Part shown: piece after piece, positions 33,856-42,230 of the stretch
Position numbering within the stretch: position 1 is the stretch's first letter
Layout of the letters: every line of letters begins with the position of its first letter
Assembly: GCF_006569185.2 (NCBI RefSeq)
Contig: NZ_VIGC02000023.1
Location: 42,292 to 106,291, forward strand
Source: Litorilinea aerophila
GTDB lineage: Bacteria > Chloroflexota > Anaerolineae > Caldilineales > Caldilineaceae
Length of the DNA: 64,000 nucleotides
Direction: 5' to 3'
The notes under the pieces: generated by a model
Databases searched by the model: none
Told to the model about the DNA's origin: nothing
Seen by the model: the letters and a program-made list of their open reading frames with translations, nothing else
Program-made: the position numbers and the translations under genes

Positions 33856-34893
33856 CTATACGGCGGGGTCTGGCCCGATCTTGACCAGCATCTTGCCGAA
33901 ATTTTCGCCCTGGAACAGGCCGATGAAGGCCTTGGGGGCGTTCTCGATTCCCTCCACCACCGTCTCCTGCCAGCGGACACGCCCCTCCTGAATCCAGCGG
34001 GACATATCCTGCAGGAACGCTTCCCGCCGGTCCCAGTGGTCGCTGACGATGAACCCTTGGATGGTCAGCCGCTGGCCCACCACCCGGAAGAGGTTCCGGG
34101 GCGCGCAGACCGGCTCGGTGGCGTTGTAGACCGAGATCATGCCACATGCCACGATGCGGCCGTGTTGGTTCATGTGATCCAGGGCCGCTTCCAGGTGATC
34201 TCCCCCCACATTGTCGAAGTAGACGTCGATCCCATCCGGGCAGCGCCGCGCCAATTCGGACGACAGATCCGCCACGGTCTTGTAGTTGAAGGCGCTGTCC
34301 ACGCCAGCTTCGTTGAGCAGCCAGGCCACCTTCGCGTCCGAGCCGGCGCTGCCCACCACCCGGCAGCCCTGGATCTTTGCAATCTGGCAGACTATGGAAC
34401 CCACGGCGCCCGCCGCTGCAGACACAAAGACCGTCTCCCCGGGGCGGGGACGGCCAATATCCAGCAGGCCCACGTAGGCGGTCATCCCCGGCATGCCCAT
34501 CACGCCCAGGTAAGCCTGGATGGGCGCCAGGCCGGGCTCGACGGGGGTGAGCTGGTCCGGGCGCGCGACGAAATATTCCCGCCATCCCTGGTTGCCCAAC
34601 ACGTAGGCGCCCACCTGAAGCTCCGGGCTGTTGGACTGGATCACCTGGCCCACGCAGCCGCCCTGCATCACTTCGCCCACCTGCCAGGGAGCGGCGTAGC
34701 TGGGGCCTTCCCGCATCCGTCCCCGCATGTACGGATCCACCGACATGTAGATGTTCCGCACCAACACTTCCCCAGGGCCGGGCGTTGGCACCGGGACTTC
34801 TACCAGTTCGAAGTTGGACTCCTCAGGCAGCCCCTGGGGCCGGGAACGAAGGTGCACTTCTCGGCCGGTCCGGGGCATCTTTGCCATATCCAC
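33856..34893 (-). CDS. NADPH-dependent MDR oxidoreductase (zinc-free, curcumin/leukotriene reductase-like)
   Basis: A 345-residue medium-chain dehydrogenase without structural or catalytic zinc ligands. The coenzyme-binding region has VFVSAAAGAVGSIVCQIAKIQGCRVVGSAGSDAKVAWL near residues 145-180, and the N-terminal part (NIYMSVDPYMRGRMREGPSYAAPW) is typical of the NADPH-dependent alkenal/curcumin reductase group. A further block is GIDVYFDNVGGDHLEAAL. It reduces activated C=C bonds in the cytoplasm; substrates are broad in this family. A GTG start at 34893 is supported by AGGAGA upstream. Confidence 0.93.
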   Translation of the reverse strand: MDMAKMPRTGREVHLRSRPQGLPEESNFELVEVPVPTPGPGEVLVRNIYMSVDPYMRGRMREGPSYAAPWQVGEVMQGGCVGQVIQSNSPELQVGAYVLGNQGWREYFVARPDQLTPVEPGLAPIQAYLGVMGMPGMTAYVGLLDIGRPRPGETVFVSAAAGAVGSIVCQIAKIQGCRVVGSAGSDAKVAWLLNEAGVDSAFNYKTVADLSSELARRCPDGIDVYFDNVGGDHLEAALDHMNQHGRIVACGMISVYNATEPVCAPRNLFRVVGQRLTIQGFIVSDHWDRREAFLQDMSRWIQEGRVRWQETVVEGIENAPKAFIGLFQGENFGKMLVKIGPDPAV

Positions 34894-35123
34894 GGTCTCT
34901 TCTCCTTACTCATGTCCTTATTCATGAAAGCAATCTATGACTCCCCTGCAAAAAGGGCATTTTTGAACGCAAAGGTGCAAAGAAACGCGGGGGAGAGTAC
35001 CCCGAATCAGCGTTCATCTGCGTGGGTCAGCGTCCTCATTTGACCTTTGTGCAGTAGAGTCATCTATACACCCCGCATGGCGAAAATCAGGATACCAGAT
35101 TTTGCCCGGGAAAGCATCTGGAG

Positions 35124-37397
35124 TCAGGTCAGGGATTTCAGGCCCCGCCAGGCTAGCAGGGCCAGGGCTGCATAGAGCCCGGCGCCGGCGGCCAGTGCAC
35201 TGCCAAATCCCCACGTCATGGCCAGGGCTACCGCCACCGCCGAACCTACGACCGAAAAGGCGCCGTTGACCCCCCACAACAGGGCCACGTGGGCGGCGTC
35301 CTTCCTGGCCCCCTGGCCGACCAGTCGCAGCAGGCTGGGAAAGGGGATGCCCATGGCCAGGCCCAGGGGAGCGGTGAAGAGGATGACCACCCCCAGCCGG
35401 AGGGCCAGCGGCCCATGCAAGACAGCCTGAACCAGATCGGGCAACAGCCCTGCGGCCAGCAGCCCGCCGGCCACACATCCCAGGGCCGCGGCCACCATCC
35501 CGGCCCGCAGCCGGCCCGCGTGCCAACGCTGGCTGAGTCCGCTGCCCAGGCCACCGGCCAACAGCAGCGTACCCAACACCACGGCCAGGGAGAGGATCGG
35601 CTGACCCAACAGCAGCTGAAAGCGCTGGATCAAGGGGATCTCCACCAGCATGAAGCCGGCACCGAGCAGCGCGGCACTGGTCAAAGAAGCCACACCACGC
35701 CCACTCCGCTGGAGCAGCCAGAGCCCAGCAAGCAGGAAGGTGCAGGCCAATCCCCCGGCGACCCCCAGAAGCTGGCGGATGGGCGGGGGCAGACCGGGCT
35801 CCAATTTGAAGAAAAAGGGCCGATCGTCTACTGTGGACCCCAGGTCATAGGGTGCATCCGCCTGGATGAACTGGTCCAGCCCCATGCCCTGGCGAAGGGA
35901 GGCGAAGGCCACTTCATAAATACCGGGTGCAAAGAGGGGCTGCATCTGCCGCTGCCGGGCTTCGTCTGTCAAGGTGGCCAGGGCAGCCGGCGACAGGGGC
36001 TCCTTACCCACCAGTAGCACACTGGTGCGCAGGGTCGGATCCGCTGCCGGAACCATCCACAGGGCCAGGTGATCCAGGCCCCGGTCAGGGGGCACGCCCA
36101 TCCTGTCCAGGGCGGCCAGCGCAGTGAGGGCCGCGCGGCTGCCTTCCAGCGCGTTGTGGGAGACCACAGCCAGGTAACCGCCTGGCGTCAGCCGCTCCAG
36201 ATAGGTCTGAAAGGCCTGCCGGGTGAACACATAGTTTTCCACCAGGGCCTGGCCGGCCGGGTCCGCAGCCTGGGTGTAGACCAAATTCAGGTAAATCAGG
36301 TCAAAGGCTTGCCGGCTGCGCTGGACAAAAGTGCGGGCGTCCCCCACCACCAGCGAAACATCGGGATGATCCAGGATGTGGCCGTTGAACGCAGCGAAGT
36401 GACGGGTGGCCGTGACCACGGCCGGGTTCACCTCCAGCGCCGTGATGGAGGTCGCCCCTGCCAGCAGGGCCATCAGGATGTCCTTGCCCGCGCCTGCACC
36501 CACCACCAGGGTGTGGCCCGGGGGGACCACGGCAAAGGGGATGAAGGCGGGCTCTTCCTGCAGAAACGCCACGGCTTCCAGGTGGCCGTCAAAACGGATC
36601 ATGGCGCTGCCCGCACCGCCATCGGTGAAGACGAACTTGATGTCCGGATCCCGCTGTTCCACCACATCGACCCGGGCGAAGGGGCTCCAGGCGGTGTACA
36701 CCACCTGGGCGTCCAGGCGCTCATCTTGCAGCACGGTCACCAGGGTCTTGTCCCGGGGGGCGTCCACCAGGCGGGCCGGATCCAGGGCTGGCCCACCCCG
36801 GGTGACATGGGCCAAGCCCACGGCCACCCCTGCCACGGCCAATATCGCCGCTGCCAGGGGCAGAGACCATGGGGCAGGATGCATACCCGGCGGACGGGGA
36901 AACAGCAGGGCGGCTACGGCCAGAACCGCCCCCAGCAGGAAGAGAAGCCCCTCTGGGCCGCTCCATTGGAGCAGGGTCAGGGCCCCGGCCAGCCCCAGGG
37001 CCGCGCCGGCCAGGTCTGCGCCATACAGGCGGCCGCTTTGGCCAGAGTAGCGGCTGAATACCAAAGCCAGGAAAAGGCCGGCGCCGGTGAAGGGCACCAG
37101 GCCCACCAGGGCCAGGGGCCATACCGATCCGGCCCAGGGCCAGGCCAACAGGAGGCCAGCCACCAGGAAAAGGCTCAAGGAAAGGCCCAGCAGGACCCCC
37201 GTCGGCGACACAGGCGTGGACCTGGCCATCACTCCGTAGCCAACGGCTGCACCCAAGCCAATGCCCAACACGGCCAGGGAGACGGCCAGGAAGGCATAGT
37301 GGTACTGAAAGAGAAAGGAAAAGAGCCGGGTCAGGGCGATCTCGTAGGCCAGCCCGGCTGCCGAAACCAGGGCAAGGGAAAGGGAGACACGGCCCAT
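35124..37397 (-). CDS. Membrane-bound spermidine-synthase-like protein
   Basis: A 757-residue protein with two membrane regions around a methyltransferase-fold core. The N-terminal ~200 residues contain about six helices (LAYEIALTRLFSFLFQYHYAF start, a motif of this group). The core (about 270-460) has TLVVGAGAGKDILMALLAGATSITALEVNP and VVGDARTFVQRSRQAFDLIYLNLV, like spermidine-synthase SAM-binding loops. The C-terminal ~200 residues hold further helices, including MLVEIPLIQRFQLLLGQPI. The natural product is unknown for such proteins. It starts 4 bp after the last permease of locus 1, so it is probably cotranscribed. Confidence 0.88.
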   Translation of the reverse strand: MGRVSLSLALVSAAGLAYEIALTRLFSFLFQYHYAFLAVSLAVLGIGLGAAVGYGVMARSTPVSPTGVLLGLSLSLFLVAGLLLAWPWAGSVWPLALVGLVPFTGAGLFLALVFSRYSGQSGRLYGADLAGAALGLAGALTLLQWSGPEGLLFLLGAVLAVAALLFPRPPGMHPAPWSLPLAAAILAVAGVAVGLAHVTRGGPALDPARLVDAPRDKTLVTVLQDERLDAQVVYTAWSPFARVDVVEQRDPDIKFVFTDGGAGSAMIRFDGHLEAVAFLQEEPAFIPFAVVPPGHTLVVGAGAGKDILMALLAGATSITALEVNPAVVTATRHFAAFNGHILDHPDVSLVVGDARTFVQRSRQAFDLIYLNLVYTQAADPAGQALVENYVFTRQAFQTYLERLTPGGYLAVVSHNALEGSRAALTALAALDRMGVPPDRGLDHLALWMVPAADPTLRTSVLLVGKEPLSPAALATLTDEARQRQMQPLFAPGIYEVAFASLRQGMGLDQFIQADAPYDLGSTVDDRPFFFKLEPGLPPPIRQLLGVAGGLACTFLLAGLWLLQRSGRGVASLTSAALLGAGFMLVEIPLIQRFQLLLGQPILSLAVVLGTLLLAGGLGSGLSQRWHAGRLRAGMVAAALGCVAGGLLAAGLLPDLVQAVLHGPLALRLGVVILFTAPLGLAMGIPFPSLLRLVGQGARKDAAHVALLWGVNGAFSVVGSAVAVALAMTWGFGSALAAGAGLYAALALLAWRGLKSLT

Positions 37398-37401
37398 GGG
37401 G

Positions 37402-38301
37402 TCAGCCCTTCAGGCCCGTCATGGCAATTCCTTCCACGAAGGCCCGTTGGGCCACGAAAAAGACCAGGATCACCGGCAGCACCGTCACCACTGAGGCGGC
37501 CATCAGCAGGTTCATCTGCACGTTGAACTGGCCATTGAAGTAGGCCAGCCCCACCGCAATGGTGTATTTAGTGGATTCGTTGAGGTAGAGCAGGGGATCC
37601 ATGAACATGTTCCAGATGTCCTTGAAACTCAGAATGGTGATCACCGCCAGCACCGGCAGGCTCAGGGGCACGATGATCCGGCCGATGATTTGCAGGGTGT
37701 TGGCGCCGTCGATCAGGGCTGCCTCTTCCAGCTCCCGGGGGATGGTCATGAAAAACTGGCGCATGAGGAAGATGGCGTAGGCCTCGCCAAACCAGGCAGG
37801 GACGATCAGGGGCAAGTAGGTGTTGATCCAGCCCAGCTCGCTGAACAGGATGAAGCGGGGAATCAAGATCACTGCGCTGGGGAGCATCAACGAGGCCAGC
37901 AACACGGTGAAGAGAAAGTCCTTACCCGGGGCCTGGAGCCGGGCAAAGCCGTACGCCACCAGCACGCAGGAAAGGAGCCGTCCGCTGATCATCCCCACTT
38001 CCAGGATCATGGTGTTGATGAAGAAGCGGTCGAAAGGCAGGAGGGGATTGCCCAGGGCCTCCCGAAAGTTCTCCCAGCGAATGGGATCCGGCAGCCACTG
38101 GGGCGGCCAGATGAAGATCTGATGTTCGGGCTTGAGGGCCGAGGTCACCATCCAAAAGAAGGGAAAGATGAAGAGGAGACTCAGCACAGCCAGCAGCAAG
38201 TAGACGACCCCATGGTGGATCCACATCTGAAAACGACGAGACTGCCACCAGGGCAGGCGGCCGGCCCCGGTCCGGGAGAGGGTGGTGGTCGACGTGGCCA
38301 T
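37402..38301 (-). CDS. Carbohydrate ABC transporter permease, MalG-type (locus 1)
   Basis: A 299-residue permease with six helices. The EAA loop reads ELEEAALIDGANTLQIIGRIIVPLSLPVL (about 200-230), and the N-terminal region LFIFPFFWMVTSALKPEHQIF is typical of MalG/UgpE-like subunits. It pairs with the MalF-type permease whose gene ends 2 bp upstream. No ATPase gene is in this locus. Confidence 0.95.
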   Translation of the reverse strand: MATSTTTLSRTGAGRLPWWQSRRFQMWIHHGVVYLLLAVLSLLFIFPFFWMVTSALKPEHQIFIWPPQWLPDPIRWENFREALGNPLLPFDRFFINTMILEVGMISGRLLSCVLVAYGFARLQAPGKDFLFTVLLASLMLPSAVILIPRFILFSELGWINTYLPLIVPAWFGEAYAIFLMRQFFMTIPRELEEAALIDGANTLQIIGRIIVPLSLPVLAVITILSFKDIWNMFMDPLLYLNESTKYTIAVGLAYFNGQFNVQMNLLMAASVVTVLPVILVFFVAQRAFVEGIAMTGLKG

Positions 38302-38303
38302 GG

Positions 38304-39254
38304 CTACCTCCTTTCCGACTCGTAGTAGACCCAGAGGCTGGACGAGCGCACGATGGCCAGGGTCAGCACAAAGATGATGGCGAACAGGATCCAGGCCAGG
38401 GCGGTGGCATAGCCCATGTTGGCGATGTTGAAGGCCTCGTTGTAGACGTTGAGCATGTAGAGCAGGGTGGACTTGGCCGGGCCGCCCAGGGTGCCGGCCC
38501 GGGCTGTGGAGATGACAAAGGCGGCATCGAAGGATTGAAAGGCGCCGATGACGGACATCACAAAGTTGAAGAAGGTGGTGGCGCTGAGCATGGGCAGGGT
38601 GATGCGGAAGAAGCGGGCCAGGCGCCCGGCGCCGTCGATCTCCGCGGCCTCGTAGAGGGAGCGAGGAATGCCCTTCAGGCCGGCCAGGAAGATGAGCATC
38701 TCGCCGCCCACGTTCCAGACGCTCATGATGATTAGCCCCCAGAGGGCGTAGTTGGGGTCGCTGAACCAGCGGGGCCCCTGGATGCCCAGTAGCCCCAGGG
38801 CACCGTTCACCGGGCCAAAGCGCGGGTTCAAGATCCAGGTCCAGAGGACGGCGGCAGCCACGCTGGCCACCACCGCCGGCAGATAGAAGACCGTGCGGAA
38901 GAAATCCACCCCCCAGGTGGCCTCGTTGAGCAGGATGGCCAGGAACAGGGCGGTGATCATCCGCAGGGGGATGCTGAAGAGGGTGAAGATGGTGGTCACC
39001 TTGAGGGACTGATAGAAGTTGGGGTCATCGGTGAAGATCTTGATGTAGTTTCGCAGGCCCACCCACTCTGGCGCGCTGAGCATGTCCCAGCGGGTGAAGC
39101 TGAGGTAGAGGGAAGCCACCATGGGGCCCAGGGTGAAGGCCACAAAGCCAATTACCCAGGGCGCCACGCACAGGTAGAAGATGAGGGCCTCCCGCCGCGC
39201 CCGACGGCTGCGACGGCGCGGCCTCTCTGGCGCGGCTGTGGCGGCAGTTACCAT
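38304..39254 (-). CDS. Carbohydrate ABC transporter permease, MalF-type (locus 1)
   Basis: A 316-residue permease with six helices. The first one is in FYLCVAPWVIGFVAFTLGPMVASLYLSF and the EAA loop is SLYEAAEIDGAGRLARFFRITLPMLSATTF. The N-terminus is Arg-rich (RPRRRSRRARR), cytoplasmic. Together with the MalG-type partner and the binding protein encoded upstream it forms an importer for an unidentified sugar. Confidence 0.95.
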   Translation of the reverse strand: MVTAATAAPERPRRRSRRARREALIFYLCVAPWVIGFVAFTLGPMVASLYLSFTRWDMLSAPEWVGLRNYIKIFTDDPNFYQSLKVTTIFTLFSIPLRMITALFLAILLNEATWGVDFFRTVFYLPAVVASVAAAVLWTWILNPRFGPVNGALGLLGIQGPRWFSDPNYALWGLIIMSVWNVGGEMLIFLAGLKGIPRSLYEAAEIDGAGRLARFFRITLPMLSATTFFNFVMSVIGAFQSFDAAFVISTARAGTLGGPAKSTLLYMLNVYNEAFNIANMGYATALAWILFAIIFVLTLAIVRSSSLWVYYESERR

Positions 39255-39286
39255 GGGTTATACCTCCATTGAACTTGGACAGGGCG

Positions 39287-39331
39287 CAGGATGCAGGGTG
39301 AAGCCAGAAAACAGCTTCACCCTGCATCCTG
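39287..39331 (-). terminator. Strong intra-operon hairpin after the locus 1 binding-protein gene
   Basis: Perfect 18-bp stem (GCTTCACCCTGCATCCTG and complement) with a 9-nt loop between binding-protein and permease genes. There is no U-run. It likely protects the upstream message or causes partial termination, so binding protein exceeds permease. Confidence 0.85.
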
Positions 39332-39338
39332 TCACACG

Positions 39339-40703
39339 TTACTCTGCGGCCAGGCAGGCTTCCGCCGAGGCGGCGACCGCATCCATGGCCTCCTGCACGC
39401 TAATGTCCTCCAGGAAGACCCGTTCCAGTTGCTCCTTGAAGGGGGTCTCCACACATTCCTGGAAGCGCGGGTTGGTGAATTCCGGCAGGGGGCGCACATT
39501 CTCCAGGTCGGCGATGATGGGGGCGTTGTACTCGTCGGTGTCCAGGTGTTGGCTTTCGGCGATGGCCCGCACGGCGGTGAAGGCGTAGTTGGCGAATTCC
39601 TTGGCGCCGTCACCCGCGGCGATGTACTTGAGGAAGTCCCAGGCGGTTTCCTTGTTCTCGCTGGCCTTGTTCAGGGCGAAGCCGGCCCAGCAGAGGACAT
39701 TGGCTTTGCCGGCGGGGCCGGTGGGCAGGCCGGAGACGCCGAAGTTCAGGGACTCGTTGGCCAGGTAATCTTTGAGGGGCCAGCGACCCGTCCACACCAT
39801 GGCCACCATGCCGTTCTGGAACAGGTCCACGCCGGCCAGGGCTTCCAGGTCGGCGTTGTCCGGGGCCACGCCATGCTCCTTGAACAGGGCCACATACCAT
39901 TCCAGGGCCGCCACTGTTTCCGGACTGTTGATGTGCCCCTGGACGGTGGTGCCATCCTCGCTGATGACCGAGCCGCCTCCCTGGTAGATGATGGGCAGGA
40001 TGCCCCGCAGCCAGTAAAGGTCGCCCCAGGTGTCCGGGAGCTGAATGCCCCAACGGGTCACCTGGCCGCTGTCGTCCCGCACGGTGAGGGCCTGGGCCGC
40101 GGTCAGCAGATCATCCCAGGTCCACGCCGTGGTGGGATAGTCCAGTCCCGCTTCGTCGAACAGGTCCTTGTTGTAGTAGAGCACCAGAGGGCTGTAATCC
40201 TTGGTCAGGTAGTAGACCTGGCCGTTTACGATGCCGAACTGGGCCACGTTGGGGAAGAAGACGTCCATGTCCAGGGGGTTGTTGCCGTTGATGTAGGGTT
40301 CCAGGGGTTCCACCACATCTCGGGCCACGAACTTGGCCACATCCCCGTCGCCCACCTGGAAGATGTCGGGCGCGGTGCCGGCGGCCAGTTGGGCCAGCAG
40401 CTTGGTGCCATATTCCTGGGGCACCGCCTCCAGCTGGATGTCCACATTGGGGTTGGCGGATTCGTAGGCGGCGATGGCATTGTTGAAGGGCTCCAGCGCT
40501 TCGCCGCTGTCCCAGCTGCCGATGCGTACCGTGGTCCTGGGCCCCTGGGCTGCCCCGGCTTCTGAGGCGCTTCCCGCCTGGCCGCCCTGGGGGGCAGGCC
40601 CTCCAGCCGGAACGCAGGCGGCAGCTACCAACAGCACGGCCAATAGCAGGCTCATCATGGCCCAGAAGTTACAAACTCCCGAGCGCTTTCCGAATTTCAA
40701 CAT
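39339..40703 (-). CDS. Sugar-binding lipoprotein of ABC transporter (locus 1)
   Basis: A 454-residue extracellular solute-binding protein, family 1. The signal peptide ends in the lipobox LVAAACVPAGG, giving a lipid-anchored Cys near residue 29. The mature part has TVRIGSWDSG start and typical inner segments (AAGTAPDIFQVGDGDVAKFVARDVVEPLEPYI; VYYLTKDYSPLVLYYNKDLFDEAGL; MVAMVWTGRWPLKDYL). The start at 40703 has AAAGGAG upstream; a longer frame would run toward repeat A. The sugar is unknown. Confidence 0.95.
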   Translation of the reverse strand: MLKFGKRSGVCNFWAMMSLLLAVLLVAAACVPAGGPAPQGGQAGSASEAGAAQGPRTTVRIGSWDSGEALEPFNNAIAAYESANPNVDIQLEAVPQEYGTKLLAQLAAGTAPDIFQVGDGDVAKFVARDVVEPLEPYINGNNPLDMDVFFPNVAQFGIVNGQVYYLTKDYSPLVLYYNKDLFDEAGLDYPTTAWTWDDLLTAAQALTVRDDSGQVTRWGIQLPDTWGDLYWLRGILPIIYQGGGSVISEDGTTVQGHINSPETVAALEWYVALFKEHGVAPDNADLEALAGVDLFQNGMVAMVWTGRWPLKDYLANESLNFGVSGLPTGPAGKANVLCWAGFALNKASENKETAWDFLKYIAAGDGAKEFANYAFTAVRAIAESQHLDTDEYNAPIIADLENVRPLPEFTNPRFQECVETPFKEQLERVFLEDISVQEAMDAVAASAEACLAAE

Positions 40704-40751
40704 GGTCCAGGCTCCTTTCTGTTGAAGGGGTGTGATACAAGGGTCATTCAC

Positions 40752-40853
40752 CTACTACAGTCTGGCGTCAATACCACGGCAGAAATTCCGGGTGCCCTCT
40801 GGGAGCGCTCCCTCTGGTGGAAACCATCGGCGAATTTCTGCCGGGATTTACGA
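40752..40853. repeat. Dispersed inverted-repeat element A, copy 5 (minus orientation)
   Basis: Complement orientation of copies 1-4: CTACTACAGTCTGGCGTCAATACCACGG on the left and CGAATTTCTGCCGGGATTTACG on the right. It lies between the binding protein and the LacI gene and supplies the TAA stop codon of the LacI gene (TGG TCG TAA, then ATCCC of the element). Confidence 0.9.
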
Positions 40854-41885
40854 CCATGTTCCATGGCGCAGGCTAGACTGGCGCACGATCAGTTCTGGCT
40901 GGAGCAGAATGTGCCGCTCGGCCGGTTCTTCCCCCCGAAGGATGGCCACCAGGAGTTGGACGATGCGCTGGCCCACTTCCCAGATGGGCTGGCGCACCGA
41001 GGTGAGCGGAGGGCTGAGCAATTGGACGCCGGGTGTATCATCGAAGCCGGTCACCCCAAAGTCCGGGCCCACGGCCAGCCCGGCTTCCTGGGCCGCGCGC
41101 ATGGCCCCGATGGCCTGCTGGTCATCTACGGCAACCACGGCGGTGGGACGCCGGTCGGCGGGCAGGGCCAGCAGTTCCCGGGTGTGTTGGTAGCCGGTGT
41201 TAAAGTGCCCCTCTCCCCGGCGGATCCATTCGTCGCAGATGGGGATGCCCGCCTCGGCCATGGCCTGCAGATAGCCGTTGAAACGGGCTGTGCCGGCCCG
41301 GGAATGGTCCGGCCAGGCCAGGAGCGCGATGCGGCGGTGGCCCTGCTCCAACAGGTGGCGGGTGGCCATGCAGGTGCCGGCCCGGCCGTCCACATCCACA
41401 TAGGGAAAGTCCCAGTCTGGATTGGTGCGGCCGAAGGCCACGAAGGGGAAGCGGGAATCCAGCAGCAGGCGGATGCGGGGATCGTCGTAGTTGGTGGAGG
41501 AAAGGATGAAGCCATCCACCCGGCCGGTCACAATGAGCTCCCGGTACTGGGCCACGGCCTCCTGATCTTCCCGGCGCAGGGGGAAGAGGAGCAGGTGGTA
41601 GCCGGCCTCCTCGGCGGCCTCCACGGTGCTGGTGAGAAACTTGTCCAGGATGGGGTTCACCTGGTCCGGCGGCATGGGCTTCCAGGAGTAGCCGATGAGA
41701 AAGCTGGCCCGTTTGCGCAGGTTGCGGGCCGTCACGTAGGGGCGATAGCCCAGCCGGTTGACCGCGGCCCAGATGCGGGCCGCGGTGGCTTCTGTCACCG
41801 AGCCTTTGCCGTTGAGTACCTTGGACACGGTTTGATAGCTGACGCCGGCCTCCCGGGCGACGTCCTTCAGGGTCACGCGTTTCAT
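40848..41885 (-). CDS. LacI-family transcriptional regulator (locus 1)
   Basis: A 345-residue LacI/GalR repressor. HTH is [21 protein letters not shown] with the hinge near residue 50 ([19 protein letters not shown]), then a sugar-binding core (about 60-335). Position 41885 is taken as start because the HTH begins 4 residues later. Its stop comes from repeat element A. A 16-bp palindrome overlapping a consensus promoter upstream is the likely operator, meaning autoregulation; the sugar ABC genes downstream on the same strand may share this transcript. Confidence 0.94.
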   Translation of the reverse strand: MKRVTLKDVAREAGVSYQTVSKVLNGKGSVTEATAARIWAAVNRLGYRPYVTARNLRKRASFLIGYSWKPMPPDQVNPILDKFLTSTVEAAEEAGYHLLLFPLRREDQEAVAQYRELIVTGRVDGFILSSTNYDDPRIRLLLDSRFPFVAFGRTNPDWDFPYVDVDGRAGTCMATRHLLEQGHRRIALLAWPDHSRAGTARFNGYLQAMAEAGIPICDEWIRRGEGHFNTGYQHTRELLALPADRRPTAVVAVDDQQAIGAMRAAQEAGLAVGPDFGVTGFDDTPGVQLLSPPLTSVRQPIWEVGQRIVQLLVAILRGEEPAERHILLQPELIVRQSSLRHGTWS

Positions 41886-42028
41886 GGCAACTGAAGATCC
41901 CCTGGCGAGCCCCGGTCGGCACGGCTGGTGAAGGGACCGGGGCGCTATGGACAAATTTGGGTATGTCAGACGGTATCGGAACGATGCGTGTTGAGCAGGC
42001 GAACTTGAACGGGGTGAACGTCCGGGCT

Positions 42029-42076
42029 AGGCGAACGTTCGCCTCCTATTGTACACCATGCACGGGCGCGGATCAA
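42029..42076 (-). promoter_or_regulatory. LacI-type operator with promoter for locus 1
   Basis: On the minus strand TTGATC (42076-42071), 17-nt spacer and TACAAT (42053-42048) form a promoter. The perfect 16-bp palindrome AGGCGAACGTTCGCCT (42029-42044), with the central CG typical of LacI operators, lies at the expected start of transcription. Confidence 0.8.
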
Positions 42077-42194
42077 GCGGAAATTGAATCTGGGGATGGT
42101 TCAAGATCGCCGGTGCAGGATGTAGGGACAAGGCTTGCCCTGTCCGTGACTCCGATAATTGTGAACCATATCCTTGGGGCTGGTAAAAGCCACC

Positions 42195-42223
42195 TTGACG
42201 ACACGCCGCCGATTGGCTATGGT
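42195..42223 (+). promoter_or_regulatory. Promoter of the fusion regulator; apparently leaderless transcript
   Basis: TTGACG, 17-nt spacer and TATGGT. Transcription would start 7 nt downstream at about 42230-42231, that is at the A of the ATG chosen for the regulator. No ribosome-binding site is seen. Confidence 0.65.
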
Positions 42224-42230
42224 TAACGCC

